From NCBI GenBank assembly GCA_041656175.1, contig JBBAEA010000004.1:1-63043 (forward strand): a DNA stretch of 63,043 nucleotides, read 5' to 3'. This document shows, piece by piece, positions 7,972 through 15,926 of this stretch. Source of the stretch: JBBAEA01 sp041656175 (GTDB taxonomy: Bacteria; Myxococcota_A; Bradymonadia; UBA4248). Position 1 is the first letter of the stretch; the number at the start of each line of letters is the position of its first letter. Below the pieces are notes generated by a model that saw nothing but the letters and a program-made list of their open reading frames with translations, did not search any database and had not been told where the DNA came from. A program made the position numbers and the translations under genes.

Positions 7972-9144
7972 ATGAAGTTTTTACCCTTACTGTGCCTAGC
8001 TCTGCTTTTTTTTGCATGCTCTAAAACTACGGTGCAAAAACTCGTATCCCATGAAGCCGATACTCCTGAAGTAGGCGACGAGAGCAAATTACCCGCACAG
8101 TTAGCTCCGCCAGGCGCTGCAGGCCCGTTCATCGCACAGTTGGATTCGAAGTTTCCCTCTAGAGTATTTGCTACGGCTGCCAATATTTCTCACTTCTCCG
8201 TCGCATACCAATCCGATGTCGGCGATATTACACAATGCACAGAAACACAGATAAACGTTTGCTTTAAGGGCTATTTAAGTATCGTTACACGCACAAACCC
8301 CGCGAAGATCAAAACCGTCGAAATCTACGAGAGCGACACTCAATCTGGCGCCCAAATCATCGATCTTTTAGCCACACAAAACGGTTTCGCTATTCTATAC
8401 AACAACGGACGTTACATAGGCGATGAAACACAGAATCACCTATTATTCATGAATAATAACGGCGAGCCAACACTCAATGTGCCCCTAGAACTAGAGCAAC
8501 AAGGCGCCTTAGTCGCCGCGGCAAACATGCTCCCCGACGATAACATCATTCTGTGTAGCGCTCATAATCGTAGCATAAGCTCCAGCGTTACATGTCAAAA
8601 AGTCTACGCATCTGGCAAGATGAGTAAAATCGTCGAAATCTCTTCCCCTAGCCCCCTAAGGCAACTAGCCGTCATATCGAGCAAAGAGCGACAGTTACTC
8701 GCATACCTCAACGCGGATGGCCTACAACTAGTATTCCTTGACGATACTACCAACACCACGAAGCTCGGTTTCGCCACCACCCACAAACCCCAACTCGCCT
8801 ACGGACATGGCGCATTCCTTCTGCTTTGGCAAGATGATAAAGCACAACTCAACGCCGTGCGCATCGAAGACGATGGACAGCAGTCCAAAACCCTGACATT
8901 GGCAGGGCTTCAGTATCATGTAGCGCAAGGCTTAGCAGCAGTTCCCCAAGGCTTCCTCTTTGCCGTCAATGCTGGCAAAGTAAGCGAAATTGGGCTACTA
9001 AACCCACGCGCCAATAGCTGGTACCTACTCGACAACAGCAACGCCGTTAGACTGATCAGTGTTATTTCGTCTCTCGATATACAAAACGCGCGCTTAGGTC
9101 GTTTTGTTTGGCAAAGCGCGGCATCACTCATAGGCATGCGATAA
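7972..9144 (+). CDS. Lipoprotein of unknown function, probably beta-rich
   Basis: The chosen start is ATG 7972, which gives a standard lipoprotein signal (MKFLPLLCLALLFFAC, lipidated Cys at residue 16). An in-frame GTG at 7951 would only add seven residues before it. The mature protein is 375 residues of alternating short hydrophobic strands with GG and NNG turns (NNNGEPTLNV, LLLWQDDKAQLNAV), like a degenerate beta-propeller of the WD or Kelch sort, but no family motif is clear. Two Cys pairs (around residues 86-92 and 184-197) may form disulfides. It is likely a periplasm-facing outer-membrane lipoprotein. It follows repeat B2 directly and shows no obvious operon. Confidence 0.7.
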   Translation: MKFLPLLCLALLFFACSKTTVQKLVSHEADTPEVGDESKLPAQLAPPGAAGPFIAQLDSKFPSRVFATAANISHFSVAYQSDVGDITQCTETQINVCFKGYLSIVTRTNPAKIKTVEIYESDTQSGAQIIDLLATQNGFAILYNNGRYIGDETQNHLLFMNNNGEPTLNVPLELEQQGALVAAANMLPDDNIILCSAHNRSISSSVTCQKVYASGKMSKIVEISSPSPLRQLAVISSKERQLLAYLNADGLQLVFLDDTTNTTKLGFATTHKPQLAYGHGAFLLLWQDDKAQLNAVRIEDDGQQSKTLTLAGLQYHVAQGLAAVPQGFLFAVNAGKVSEIGLLNPRANSWYLLDNSNAVRLISVISSLDIQNARLGRFVWQSAASLIGMR

Positions 9145-9148
9145 AATT

Positions 9149-9367
9149 CTATGAGGGCAGCTTTTCGACCTTGATCACGGAATCGGGGCACAGCTTTGCA
9201 CAAGCTGCACAGGCAATGCACTTATCCATCTCGAGGATATGCGCCGGGTGATAGCCCTTATCGTTGGTACGGCTTTGATTGAGCAAAATAATATGCTTTG
9301 GGCATACGCTTACACAAACGCCACACCCCTTACAGCGCTCTTCTGCAAATGTCACTTTCCCTGCCAT
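9149..9367 (-). CDS. 2[4Fe-4S] ferredoxin
   Basis: A 72-residue protein starting at ATG 9367, preferred over the ATG 18 bases upstream because GGAGAG lies 6-11 nt before it. It has two complete cluster motifs, CKGCGVCVSVCP and CIACAACAKLCP, separated by about 26 residues, the layout of bacterial-type 2[4Fe-4S] ferredoxins and of the delta subunits of 2-oxoacid:ferredoxin oxidoreductases (KorD/VorD). No alpha, beta or gamma oxidoreductase subunit is adjacent, so it is either a free electron carrier or a subunit separated from its partners. It implies some low-potential, probably anaerobic, metabolism. It is convergent with the lipoprotein gene, 4 bp apart. Confidence 0.85.
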   Translation of the reverse strand: MAGKVTFAEERCKGCGVCVSVCPKHIILLNQSRTNDKGYHPAHILEMDKCIACAACAKLCPDSVIKVEKLPS

Positions 9368-9479
9368 CACTCTCTCCACTCGCAAGTAAACACAAGCGCT
9401 CGCACGCTATAACGCGCAAGCTTATACACACAAGTTTGCGCCTCCATACCACGCTGTCAAGGATTCATTAAACTTCTGC

Positions 9480-11108
9480 TCAACGTTCCAAGAAATGCCC
9501 CGTCCCCGATAAACTCCTGATCACAATTTCTCCGCCTTCCCAACAATAAGAGTAGCCCATTCTATACAGCACAAGCGTAGTTCTATCATCTAGAGTAATC
9601 TCAAAACTCCAATCATCGCTTGGATCGCTTTTAACGAACTTTAGCAACTCCTTATGCAAGGCATCTATCGGAATGGCTACTTCTGTTTTAGCGTTCTCTC
9701 CACTATTCAACTCTAGATCCATGAGGATAAGCTCCCTGCCTTTTGGATACACTTCAACTATGCGTAGTGTCTTATATCCACTAATCGCTATGGGACCTTT
9801 TCCTTCTATGAATTTGTAGTTGCATTCTTCTTCGATTGCGGGAGCTTTTACTATATCCCAAGCATCAAGTGTGCTCTGCTCAAAGGATTCTAGCCACACC
9901 GCTCCTTCGGGATCATATTTTAAGTACTGATACGAGGAAAACGCCCGTTCTCTTTCGCTTTGGCTCAGCGTTTCGTCTTCTAAGGCATATGCATACTTAG
10001 CAAACTTCGCCTTGTGCAGCAAAAACGATGCGTGAAATGCATTTAACACGGGAAAGAGCATCGAAAAGACGAAAATAGCAGCTAAAGCAATGAGTGCAAA
10101 ACTTTGTTTTTCTTTTTTAAATATCGTTAACCAAATTACAATAATCTGGAACACAATATAGGCTACTGCTAGGTAGCGCTGAATGCTAAGACCGTAGTTA
10201 GCGATACGCACCCCGATGCTATAGATCTCCAACAATATAAAGGGCGCAAACAAGATGGGAAGCAAGCTTGCCAATTTCGTTAGCTTGTTCTCTTCTTCTA
10301 CGGCTTGTAGCGGGAGCCATATCAAGTAAGACACGCAGAATAAAACAGATAAGATAGGAAATACCACGTTCGATGGATAATCCGCGGTAAAAATAATTTT
10401 GGCTATGTATAAATATATAATAGCCATGGCGAGGCTAAGTATTGGCAATAAAACGTATAACAAGATCACACGCATAAAATTTGCCGTATCATGCATGTCT
10501 CTTGCAAAGGCATTCAATATTACTAAGCCCGAAACAGCAATTGCCGTAAATATCACCACGAATTCTAGCGTTTTACCAAGTCCGTCGAGTATGAGAACAT
10601 CAAACACTGCAAAAACTGCAGTTATGCCCAAAAACACCAAACAGAATACGACGAAAGACTGGGCGAGGTTCTGCATTAACCCCAGTGCATAGCGAGAAAA
10701 CGAAATATTGCGGCGCTTAAAGTCTCGCCATATTCCAAGTAAAATAGCACAGACAAAAATACTAAAGTATAGCCTAAATATTATGGATTCCCAATAGCGC
10801 CCATAAACATAGCGATTAAAATCTATATGGGCTAATACGTTAAAGGCGATAGAAAACGCAGCCGACAAAGCCTGCAATATATATAGTGATTTTACCCGCT
10901 TTACCCCCGATGATTCCATGAAGTAACTCAACGCACCCCACAAAAGCATAATTTCTATGATTCGCTGTACATCAAAGGAGAAACTGTATTGGGTAGATAT
11001 GGCAATAACTAATGCAATAACTACGGCAATAGCAGAGCTAAACTTGTAATGCGCTAAACCATGCTTGAGCTGATCAACGGACTTAGTAATATGTTGAAAT
11101 ATGGACAT
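9480..11108 (-). CDS. DUF4153-like polytopic membrane protein
   Basis: 542 residues starting at ATG 11108. About eleven hydrophobic segments fill residues 20-385. The stretch RVILLYVLLPILSLAMAIIYLYIAKII matches the style of DUF4153 membrane proteins, with the YVLLP motif in mid-membrane. Residues 390-542 form a soluble, mixed alpha/beta tail containing YLKYDPEGAVWLESF and a Trp/Tyr-rich end. The function of DUF4153 proteins is not established. The gene is isolated, with a family C-type end motif (GGAAACTCTGATTCG) about 20 bp upstream of the start. Confidence 0.7.
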   Translation of the reverse strand: MSIFQHITKSVDQLKHGLAHYKFSSAIAVVIALVIAISTQYSFSFDVQRIIEIMLLWGALSYFMESSGVKRVKSLYILQALSAAFSIAFNVLAHIDFNRYVYGRYWESIIFRLYFSIFVCAILLGIWRDFKRRNISFSRYALGLMQNLAQSFVVFCLVFLGITAVFAVFDVLILDGLGKTLEFVVIFTAIAVSGLVILNAFARDMHDTANFMRVILLYVLLPILSLAMAIIYLYIAKIIFTADYPSNVVFPILSVLFCVSYLIWLPLQAVEEENKLTKLASLLPILFAPFILLEIYSIGVRIANYGLSIQRYLAVAYIVFQIIVIWLTIFKKEKQSFALIALAAIFVFSMLFPVLNAFHASFLLHKAKFAKYAYALEDETLSQSERERAFSSYQYLKYDPEGAVWLESFEQSTLDAWDIVKAPAIEEECNYKFIEGKGPIAISGYKTLRIVEVYPKGRELILMDLELNSGENAKTEVAIPIDALHKELLKFVKSDPSDDWSFEITLDDRTTLVLYRMGYSYCWEGGEIVIRSLSGTGHFLER

Positions 11109-11235
11109 GTGCTACTCATAGAACGCATAAGGAAACTCTGATTCGTAGGGGCTAAAATGGCAGCCTAAATCTTATGAGACCCTTTCTTAAAAAAGAATAT
11201 ATGGAGTTTTTTCTCTCTCTTGCGCTTCATGGTTT

Positions 11236-11364
11236 ATGAGCACAAAAGACAGAAAAAACTATAAAGCCAGTCGTGAAAACACACTACAACGCTTGTGCGC
11301 CAAACAAGGGCTAGAGCTACACCTCAAAGGGGCAAAACGAGAAAAAAGCCTCACTACGGTATAG
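11236..11364 (+). CDS. Possible small basic protein (42 aa), doubtful
   Basis: An ATG-initiated frame of 42 codons, rich in Lys and Arg (MSTKDRKNYKASRENTLQRL), ending TAG. There is no convincing ribosome site and no family I recognise. It lies in the gap upstream of the DUF4153 gene and its start overlaps an imperfect inverted repeat (AGTTTTTTCT ... AGAAAAAACT). It could be a degraded gene end. Confidence 0.2.
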   Translation: MSTKDRKNYKASRENTLQRLCAKQGLELHLKGAKREKSLTTV

Positions 11365-11370
11365 CTTCTA

Positions 11371-11976
11371 TTATACGCGTTTTCTCCTGCCGTCATAAAG
11401 GATAAATCCTTCAGGCACCTCGCTCATTCCGCTAGCAGTGCAGCGCAAAACCTGCATTTCACTGGTATCAAACGCTTCAACTTCTACCCCGCGAAGAACA
11501 ATCCCACTCAGTTCTGCCTCCCCGCTAACCCGCGCAATGCGTCCAGAAGTAAAACTTAGTGCATGCAATCGCGCGTCCGCAAAATCTATGTTCTCAAGCG
11601 TGCACTCCTTAAGCTGGCAATCCGTAAGCTCTAGCCCCTCACTGTCGCTAATATTGGCTAGGCTCGAACGCTGCATTACACAACCATCAAAACTCGCATC
11701 CGATAGCTGACACGACTCAAACTTCACCGCAAACATCGTACTTGCATTGAAGAGCGCCCCCGTCAAATTGCAATCAATGAACTCAACATTGTCAAAAATA
11801 CAAGCATCCCACTCCGTGTTCTCTAGATTAAGCGCCTTCAGTACTAGGCCACTATAATGCCCACCGTTCATACTAGCAGCTTCCAACGATAGTACAGCTT
11901 CGTTTTCTTCAAGCAGTCGCTTGATCGCTTCATTGTCGGCATTTTTAAAGGCTTTTAGCCATTCATTTTTCGCCAT
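11371..11976 (-). CDS. Pentapeptide-repeat protein
   Basis: 201 residues starting at the second of two adjacent ATGs. From residue 45 onward the chain follows a degenerate A(D/N)LXX pattern (LENTEWDACIFDNVEF, NLTGALFNAS, CQLSDASFDGC), which predicts a right-handed quadrilateral beta-helix. The N-terminal 40 residues are helical and acidic. It has no signal peptide, so it is cytoplasmic. Some pentapeptide proteins mimic DNA and protect gyrase, but the acidic surface and repeats alone do not show that here. The gene is monocistronic. Confidence 0.7.
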   Translation of the reverse strand: MAKNEWLKAFKNADNEAIKRLLEENEAVLSLEAASMNGGHYSGLVLKALNLENTEWDACIFDNVEFIDCNLTGALFNASTMFAVKFESCQLSDASFDGCVMQRSSLANISDSEGLELTDCQLKECTLENIDFADARLHALSFTSGRIARVSGEAELSGIVLRGVEVEAFDTSEMQVLRCTASGMSEVPEGFILYDGRRKRV

Positions 11977-12426
11977 CACATGCTCCGGAACACATTAACT
12001 TACATTGCCCCACCCCTAGCGAGCATTGTGCGGATTTTGGCCTTATTGTCAAGTTTAGCATGGTCTAAATCCAACACTTGTTTTCCTCGCACTGTCGTAA
12101 CAAAAACGCGAAGCAGTTTTTTGCGATCTTTTCGATTTATAATCAAACTCAGTCCATGATTTTAGCAAATTCTCGCAATCATTCGTTTTTAACTTCGTTT
12201 ATTGAAGAGAACCTTCCCCAAGTCTCACCAAGGGCTAACGCCCTTAGAACGCGGTTCGTTTGTAACACGTTGATTTTATTGTGAACAGCCGACTATTTTT
12301 TGTTTGTGCTAGCGCATTGTGGCGGCTGTTGCATTGTTCAGATTAAAGCGAGAGCTTAGTTTTTTTACCTCCAAGGCGTGTTTGCTTTAAAACTCCACCA
12401 ACAGCTTCTTCATAAAGACAGAGACT
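11977..12426. other. Intergenic region with one family D hairpin
   Basis: About 450 bases with no credible gene. It contains AAGGGCTAACGCCCTTAGAAC at 12229-12250, the second half of family D, followed by the AT-rich TTGATTTTATTG block also found in family C. The last 70 bases form the 3' flank of the Cys-rich lipoprotein gene. Confidence 0.4.
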
Positions 12427-14454
12427 TTAGTTAAAGCAGTCAATGGGACCATATCCGCCTGGATTACTTTTATTGAGAGCAGTTTTGTTGTTTTGCAGGG
12501 TGCTTTGGTGTTTTCCTCGACCAAACATAAGATGGCTACTATGCGCAGTTCCCAAATAATGATGGGTTTCCTCGCTAACCCCACCTACAAAAGTCCCGTC
12601 TCCAGATCCTGTCTCATAACCCGCAGCCCCCACAACAGCCTTCCCTGTTAAAGGATTAAACACGATCCAACGCTCACCGTTTGCTGGCCTAGGTTTCCAG
12701 TACATATTGATGTAGAAAACCTCGGCATGGATCGGCGGCTTAGCACTGCTACCCTGACCATAGTATGTTCCCCCTTCAAGCGGGCACCAAGGCGCTGTTC
12801 GCGACATGCTGTAATACGGTGCAGATAAATTGTAGTGCGTCGATAAATATTCCACTGAAGTACTAGGTTTAACGTTTTCGGATGTGCTAACCATATGCGC
12901 TTCTTTAGCTATTTTACCGCTTTGCGGCAGCTCTATAATTGATGGAGTATTTATTCTACCCAAATCTTCCTTTACAACGCCACACTTCGTGCTATCGCCA
13001 ATGAAAAAAACCGTTAAATGGTAAGCTCCAGCATTGGCATCACTAGAATAAGTATCGACGACAATATAATAAATTCCAGCGGGAACATGCCGCAAAACGT
13101 ACTTATCACCGCGGGCTAACGCCTTATTTTGCGCTAAGCCGCTCAGTAAATGCACATCAACATCGCCCCCACTCGGTTCTGTAATGGATGCCGCAATGAC
13201 ACCCGCTTCTGTAGCCCGCATCACATAAACGACCTCGGGCCCTGCTTCAGAGGTATTTACGCTATTATAAGGGTCACTTACCATCCAAGCGTTGCTGTTT
13301 GCTCCACCGTTGGAGTAGACGCTAAACTTCTTACTGCCACCAACCGTAGTACCACTCGTTTTATAAGGCCAGCTCGTGCTTGGTATTATCACACAGTCGC
13401 GCCCCAGCACAGGTTTGCAGTCGGGAGCCCATGCATGCGCCTTGGGAGTACAAACGTTGTTAACACAAGTCTCCGTGCTAGCGCAGACTTTACCGCCACA
13501 AAGCGAGGAGTTTGCTACACAAACACTGTTTATGCAGGTCTCTGTGCTTGCGCAGACTTTGCCGCCACAGAGCGAGGAGTTCGCGACACAAACGCTGTTT
13601 ACGCAGGTCTCCGTGCTAGCGCAGACTTTGCCGCCACAAAGCGTGGAGTTCGCTATACAAACGCTGTTTATGCAGGTCTCTGTGCTAGAGCAGACTTTGC
13701 CGCCACAAAGCGAGGAGTTCGCGACACAAACGCTGTTTATGCAGGTCTCTGTGTTAGCGCAGACTTTGCCGCCACAAAGCGAGGAATTTGCTACACAAGC
13801 GTTATCTATACAAAGCTCATTACTTGTGCACAGCCGTCCGGCGCAAAGAATAGCATTCGATAAACACTCGTTGTATAAACAGCTTTCGTCTTCTTTGCAT
13901 ATAACAGCGCCGCAGAGATCCTCCGTTACGAGGCATTGTTGATAGATACAACTCTCGTTATCATTGCAGTTTTTGTCACCGCAGTTAAAAGGACTCTCTT
14001 TTTTCTTGCAAGAATTCTCACTACAAAACTCATCGTCCTTGCACTTCACGCCCGCGCAAAGTTCTGTATCATCGCGCGCTTGGCATACCGCTGCAAAGCA
14101 AATTTCCGTTTCTTTACAGTAGCTACCCCCGCAAAGCTCCCCGCTTGGGCGACGTTGGCATCGCTCAGATACACATTCCTCTTGCGCAGTGCAGTAAACG
14201 CCCCCACACAATTCTCCAACTTGCGTTTTTTGACATTGCCCAGAAACACAAATCTCATCGCTTAAGCATTGTACATTGGCGCACTTATCCATTATCGGTT
14301 TTTTTTGACAAATATTGTTTTTGCACAATTCATCGTTCTTGCAGACTATACCACCGCAAAGCTCAGTACCGCCAGAAATAAGACCCTCATCGCAAGCCAC
14401 CACGCTAAGTGCCAAAAACACAAAGACGCTCATTAAGCCAAATATCTTGCGCAT
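12427..14454 (-). CDS. Large Cys-rich lipoprotein with tandem 23-residue repeats and an unknown C-terminal domain
   Basis: The start is ATG 14454 (675 aa): it directly precedes a lipoprotein signal (MRKIFGLMSVFVFLALSVVAC, Cys 21) and has AGGAG about 10 nt upstream. The frame is open for 22 more codons with no signal sense. Residues 30-320 are a chain of LCGGxxCxxxExCxxxxC modules. The last five are nearly identical 23-mers (LCGGKVCASTETC plus NSVCVANSS) encoded by 69-bp tandem repeats at 13451-13795. Each module has four Cys and is presumably disulfide-bonded outside the cytoplasm. Then comes a region like a bacterial pre-peptidase C-terminal domain (DVHLLSGLAQN, LRHVPAGIYYIVVDTYSSD). The last 170 residues (GERWIVFNPLTGKAVVGAAG, SEETHHYLGTAHSSHLMFG) I cannot place. 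It is probably a surface-exposed structural or adhesive lipoprotein. Confidence 0.8.
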   Translation of the reverse strand: MRKIFGLMSVFVFLALSVVACDEGLISGGTELCGGIVCKNDELCKNNICQKKPIMDKCANVQCLSDEICVSGQCQKTQVGELCGGVYCTAQEECVSERCQRRPSGELCGGSYCKETEICFAAVCQARDDTELCAGVKCKDDEFCSENSCKKKESPFNCGDKNCNDNESCIYQQCLVTEDLCGAVICKEDESCLYNECLSNAILCAGRLCTSNELCIDNACVANSSLCGGKVCANTETCINSVCVANSSLCGGKVCSSTETCINSVCIANSTLCGGKVCASTETCVNSVCVANSSLCGGKVCASTETCINSVCVANSSLCGGKVCASTETCVNNVCTPKAHAWAPDCKPVLGRDCVIIPSTSWPYKTSGTTVGGSKKFSVYSNGGANSNAWMVSDPYNSVNTSEAGPEVVYVMRATEAGVIAASITEPSGGDVDVHLLSGLAQNKALARGDKYVLRHVPAGIYYIVVDTYSSDANAGAYHLTVFFIGDSTKCGVVKEDLGRINTPSIIELPQSGKIAKEAHMVSTSENVKPSTSVEYLSTHYNLSAPYYSMSRTAPWCPLEGGTYYGQGSSAKPPIHAEVFYINMYWKPRPANGERWIVFNPLTGKAVVGAAGYETGSGDGTFVGGVSEETHHYLGTAHSSHLMFGRGKHQSTLQNNKTALNKSNPGGYGPIDCFN
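13451..13795 (-). repeat. Five 69-bp in-frame tandem repeats
   Basis: Five consecutive 69-bp units inside the Cys-rich lipoprotein gene, differing at only a few positions. Several changes are synonymous and recur between non-adjacent units, which suggests recent unequal recombination or gene conversion. Copy number probably varies between strains. Confidence 0.85.
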
Positions 14455-14673
14455 GTCATAAGCTCCTATAAACCAACTTAAGCCCCTACGTATTCTAGCG
14501 CTATGCTTTTCTTTTTTCAAGTTACAATAGGATCTTACGCGCGTAATTCGCTCCTTTGCAGCAAAGGCTAAAAATCATTTTGTAGGAGCATCTGTACAAA
14601 ATGCATCAGGGTTTAGGGAAGCTCTGATTTATTGCTGAGACGCAGCCCAACGCCCAGCTCATGATATTCATCA

Positions 14674-15771
14674 TCATGGCGTTAAAAAGCGCCATATGTT
14701 AGTGCCCACTTCGTGGTAGCATACACAAAACCTCCCACCACGCTTAAGGTTGGTATCGTGTTTAATGAGAATTTTCCCTGGGCCGATGCGATCACACTTT
14801 ACAAAGTACTCCTGCAACTCGTCATCGTTGAGATCCAAATCTACGCCTTTGGGAAAGTGCAAAAACGGGGAGTGTCCAAAAGCTAAATACTCTTTTCCAG
14901 AAGCTTGTTTAAAGGCAGTCAATATCTCGGGATGATGGTACCAGTCGTTTTTTTCTCCATCTGGCGACATAAACGAATCGTGTTCGAGAAAAACGGGGTG
15001 CATCCAAGCACTCTCGCGCGCTTCATCAATGACATGCAAAAACTCTATAAATGCGTCTTCGCCACGGAGTTTTATTTCTTGAGCCAGCTTAGCATCGGGG
15101 CCACCGTGCATATAGACAGTGTCGTCGCTAAGAGCGATGTGTGGTCTTTCGTTCAGCCAGGCGAGTATAGGCGATTGCTCAAGAATAAAGGGGCAGCCCT
15201 CTTGTATATGTGTTTTTGCAATGGCGTTACTAAAGCCCAAAAACGACAACAAAAACTCCTTCTGTCGTTTAGCATAACGACATCTACCACGAAGTAAGTC
15301 AATATCGTGGTTCCCAATAACTACAACGAATTGATTTGGATGCTGCTCTTGTAGTTCTTTAAAGAGTATTAAAGTTTCGTAACTTCTAAGCGCTGAATGC
15401 AAGTGTAAAAGCTCGTTGTAAAGCTCATCACGTTCAATTGTGCTTCGCGGGTCAAGCAGCTCTGCAATGCTTCGCTCAAAATCATGTGAATCCGCAGGTG
15501 CTAGCATCGGCGCATCTATATTAATATCAGCAAACTCTGGTTTTTTGAGCAATTCTCCCACTGCAATACGCAGGTTAACGACATTCGCGTTCTTTGGAAA
15601 AGAAAAGCAATCGATGAGATCTCCGAGCTGAACGAAACAGGCATTAGTAGACAGTTCCTGAGGCAATATTTGAAATTTGGCCATAACGCTCAAAAGCTCT
15701 GTAGCGCGCCCATGAATATCACCAATGCTATATACATGTTTATGCGGTAGATACTTTGTATATTTAAGCAT
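14674..15771 (-). CDS. Calcineurin-like (PPP-family) metallophosphoesterase
   Basis: 365 residues, no signal peptide, starting at ATG 15771. All metal-binding motifs of PPP-type phosphatases are present in order: GDIHGR (about residue 17), GDLID (50), GNHD (about 155), a later HGG (about 218) and GHSP (about 298). This matches protein phosphatases, ApaH and Shewanella-like phosphatases. The roughly 85-residue insertion between GDLID and GNHD is larger than in ApaH. The substrate could be a phosphoprotein or a dinucleotide polyphosphate. Two Ser/Thr kinases in the window (42278-43105 and 55413-57164) make phosphoprotein phosphatase activity plausible but unproven. No operon partner is adjacent. 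Confidence 0.8.
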   Translation of the reverse strand: MLKYTKYLPHKHVYSIGDIHGRATELLSVMAKFQILPQELSTNACFVQLGDLIDCFSFPKNANVVNLRIAVGELLKKPEFADINIDAPMLAPADSHDFERSIAELLDPRSTIERDELYNELLHLHSALRSYETLILFKELQEQHPNQFVVVIGNHDIDLLRGRCRYAKRQKEFLLSFLGFSNAIAKTHIQEGCPFILEQSPILAWLNERPHIALSDDTVYMHGGPDAKLAQEIKLRGEDAFIEFLHVIDEARESAWMHPVFLEHDSFMSPDGEKNDWYHHPEILTAFKQASGKEYLAFGHSPFLHFPKGVDLDLNDDELQEYFVKCDRIGPGKILIKHDTNLKRGGRFCVCYHEVGTNIWRFLTP

Positions 15772-15926
15772 ATTTACGCCATAGCAAAAATGGTACTGAT
15801 GTAAGACTTAGACTTTATCATCTTCTCACACTTTGAGTTCGCTTAAACTAGAGTAGGACAGAGCATGAAAAATGCACGTCAGGGGCGCTGTTTTTGCAAC
15901 AAACGCCCATGAGATTTGTGCTACAG

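Noticed and set aside
13451..13795. CRISPR-like regular repeats
   Set aside because: The 69-bp units are contiguous, have no unique spacers and encode protein repeats in frame.
13150..13942. Long plus-strand frames opposite the Cys-rich lipoprotein gene
   Set aside because: Their repeated peptides simply mirror the 69-bp repeats; the minus-strand frame has the signal peptide and disulfide modules.
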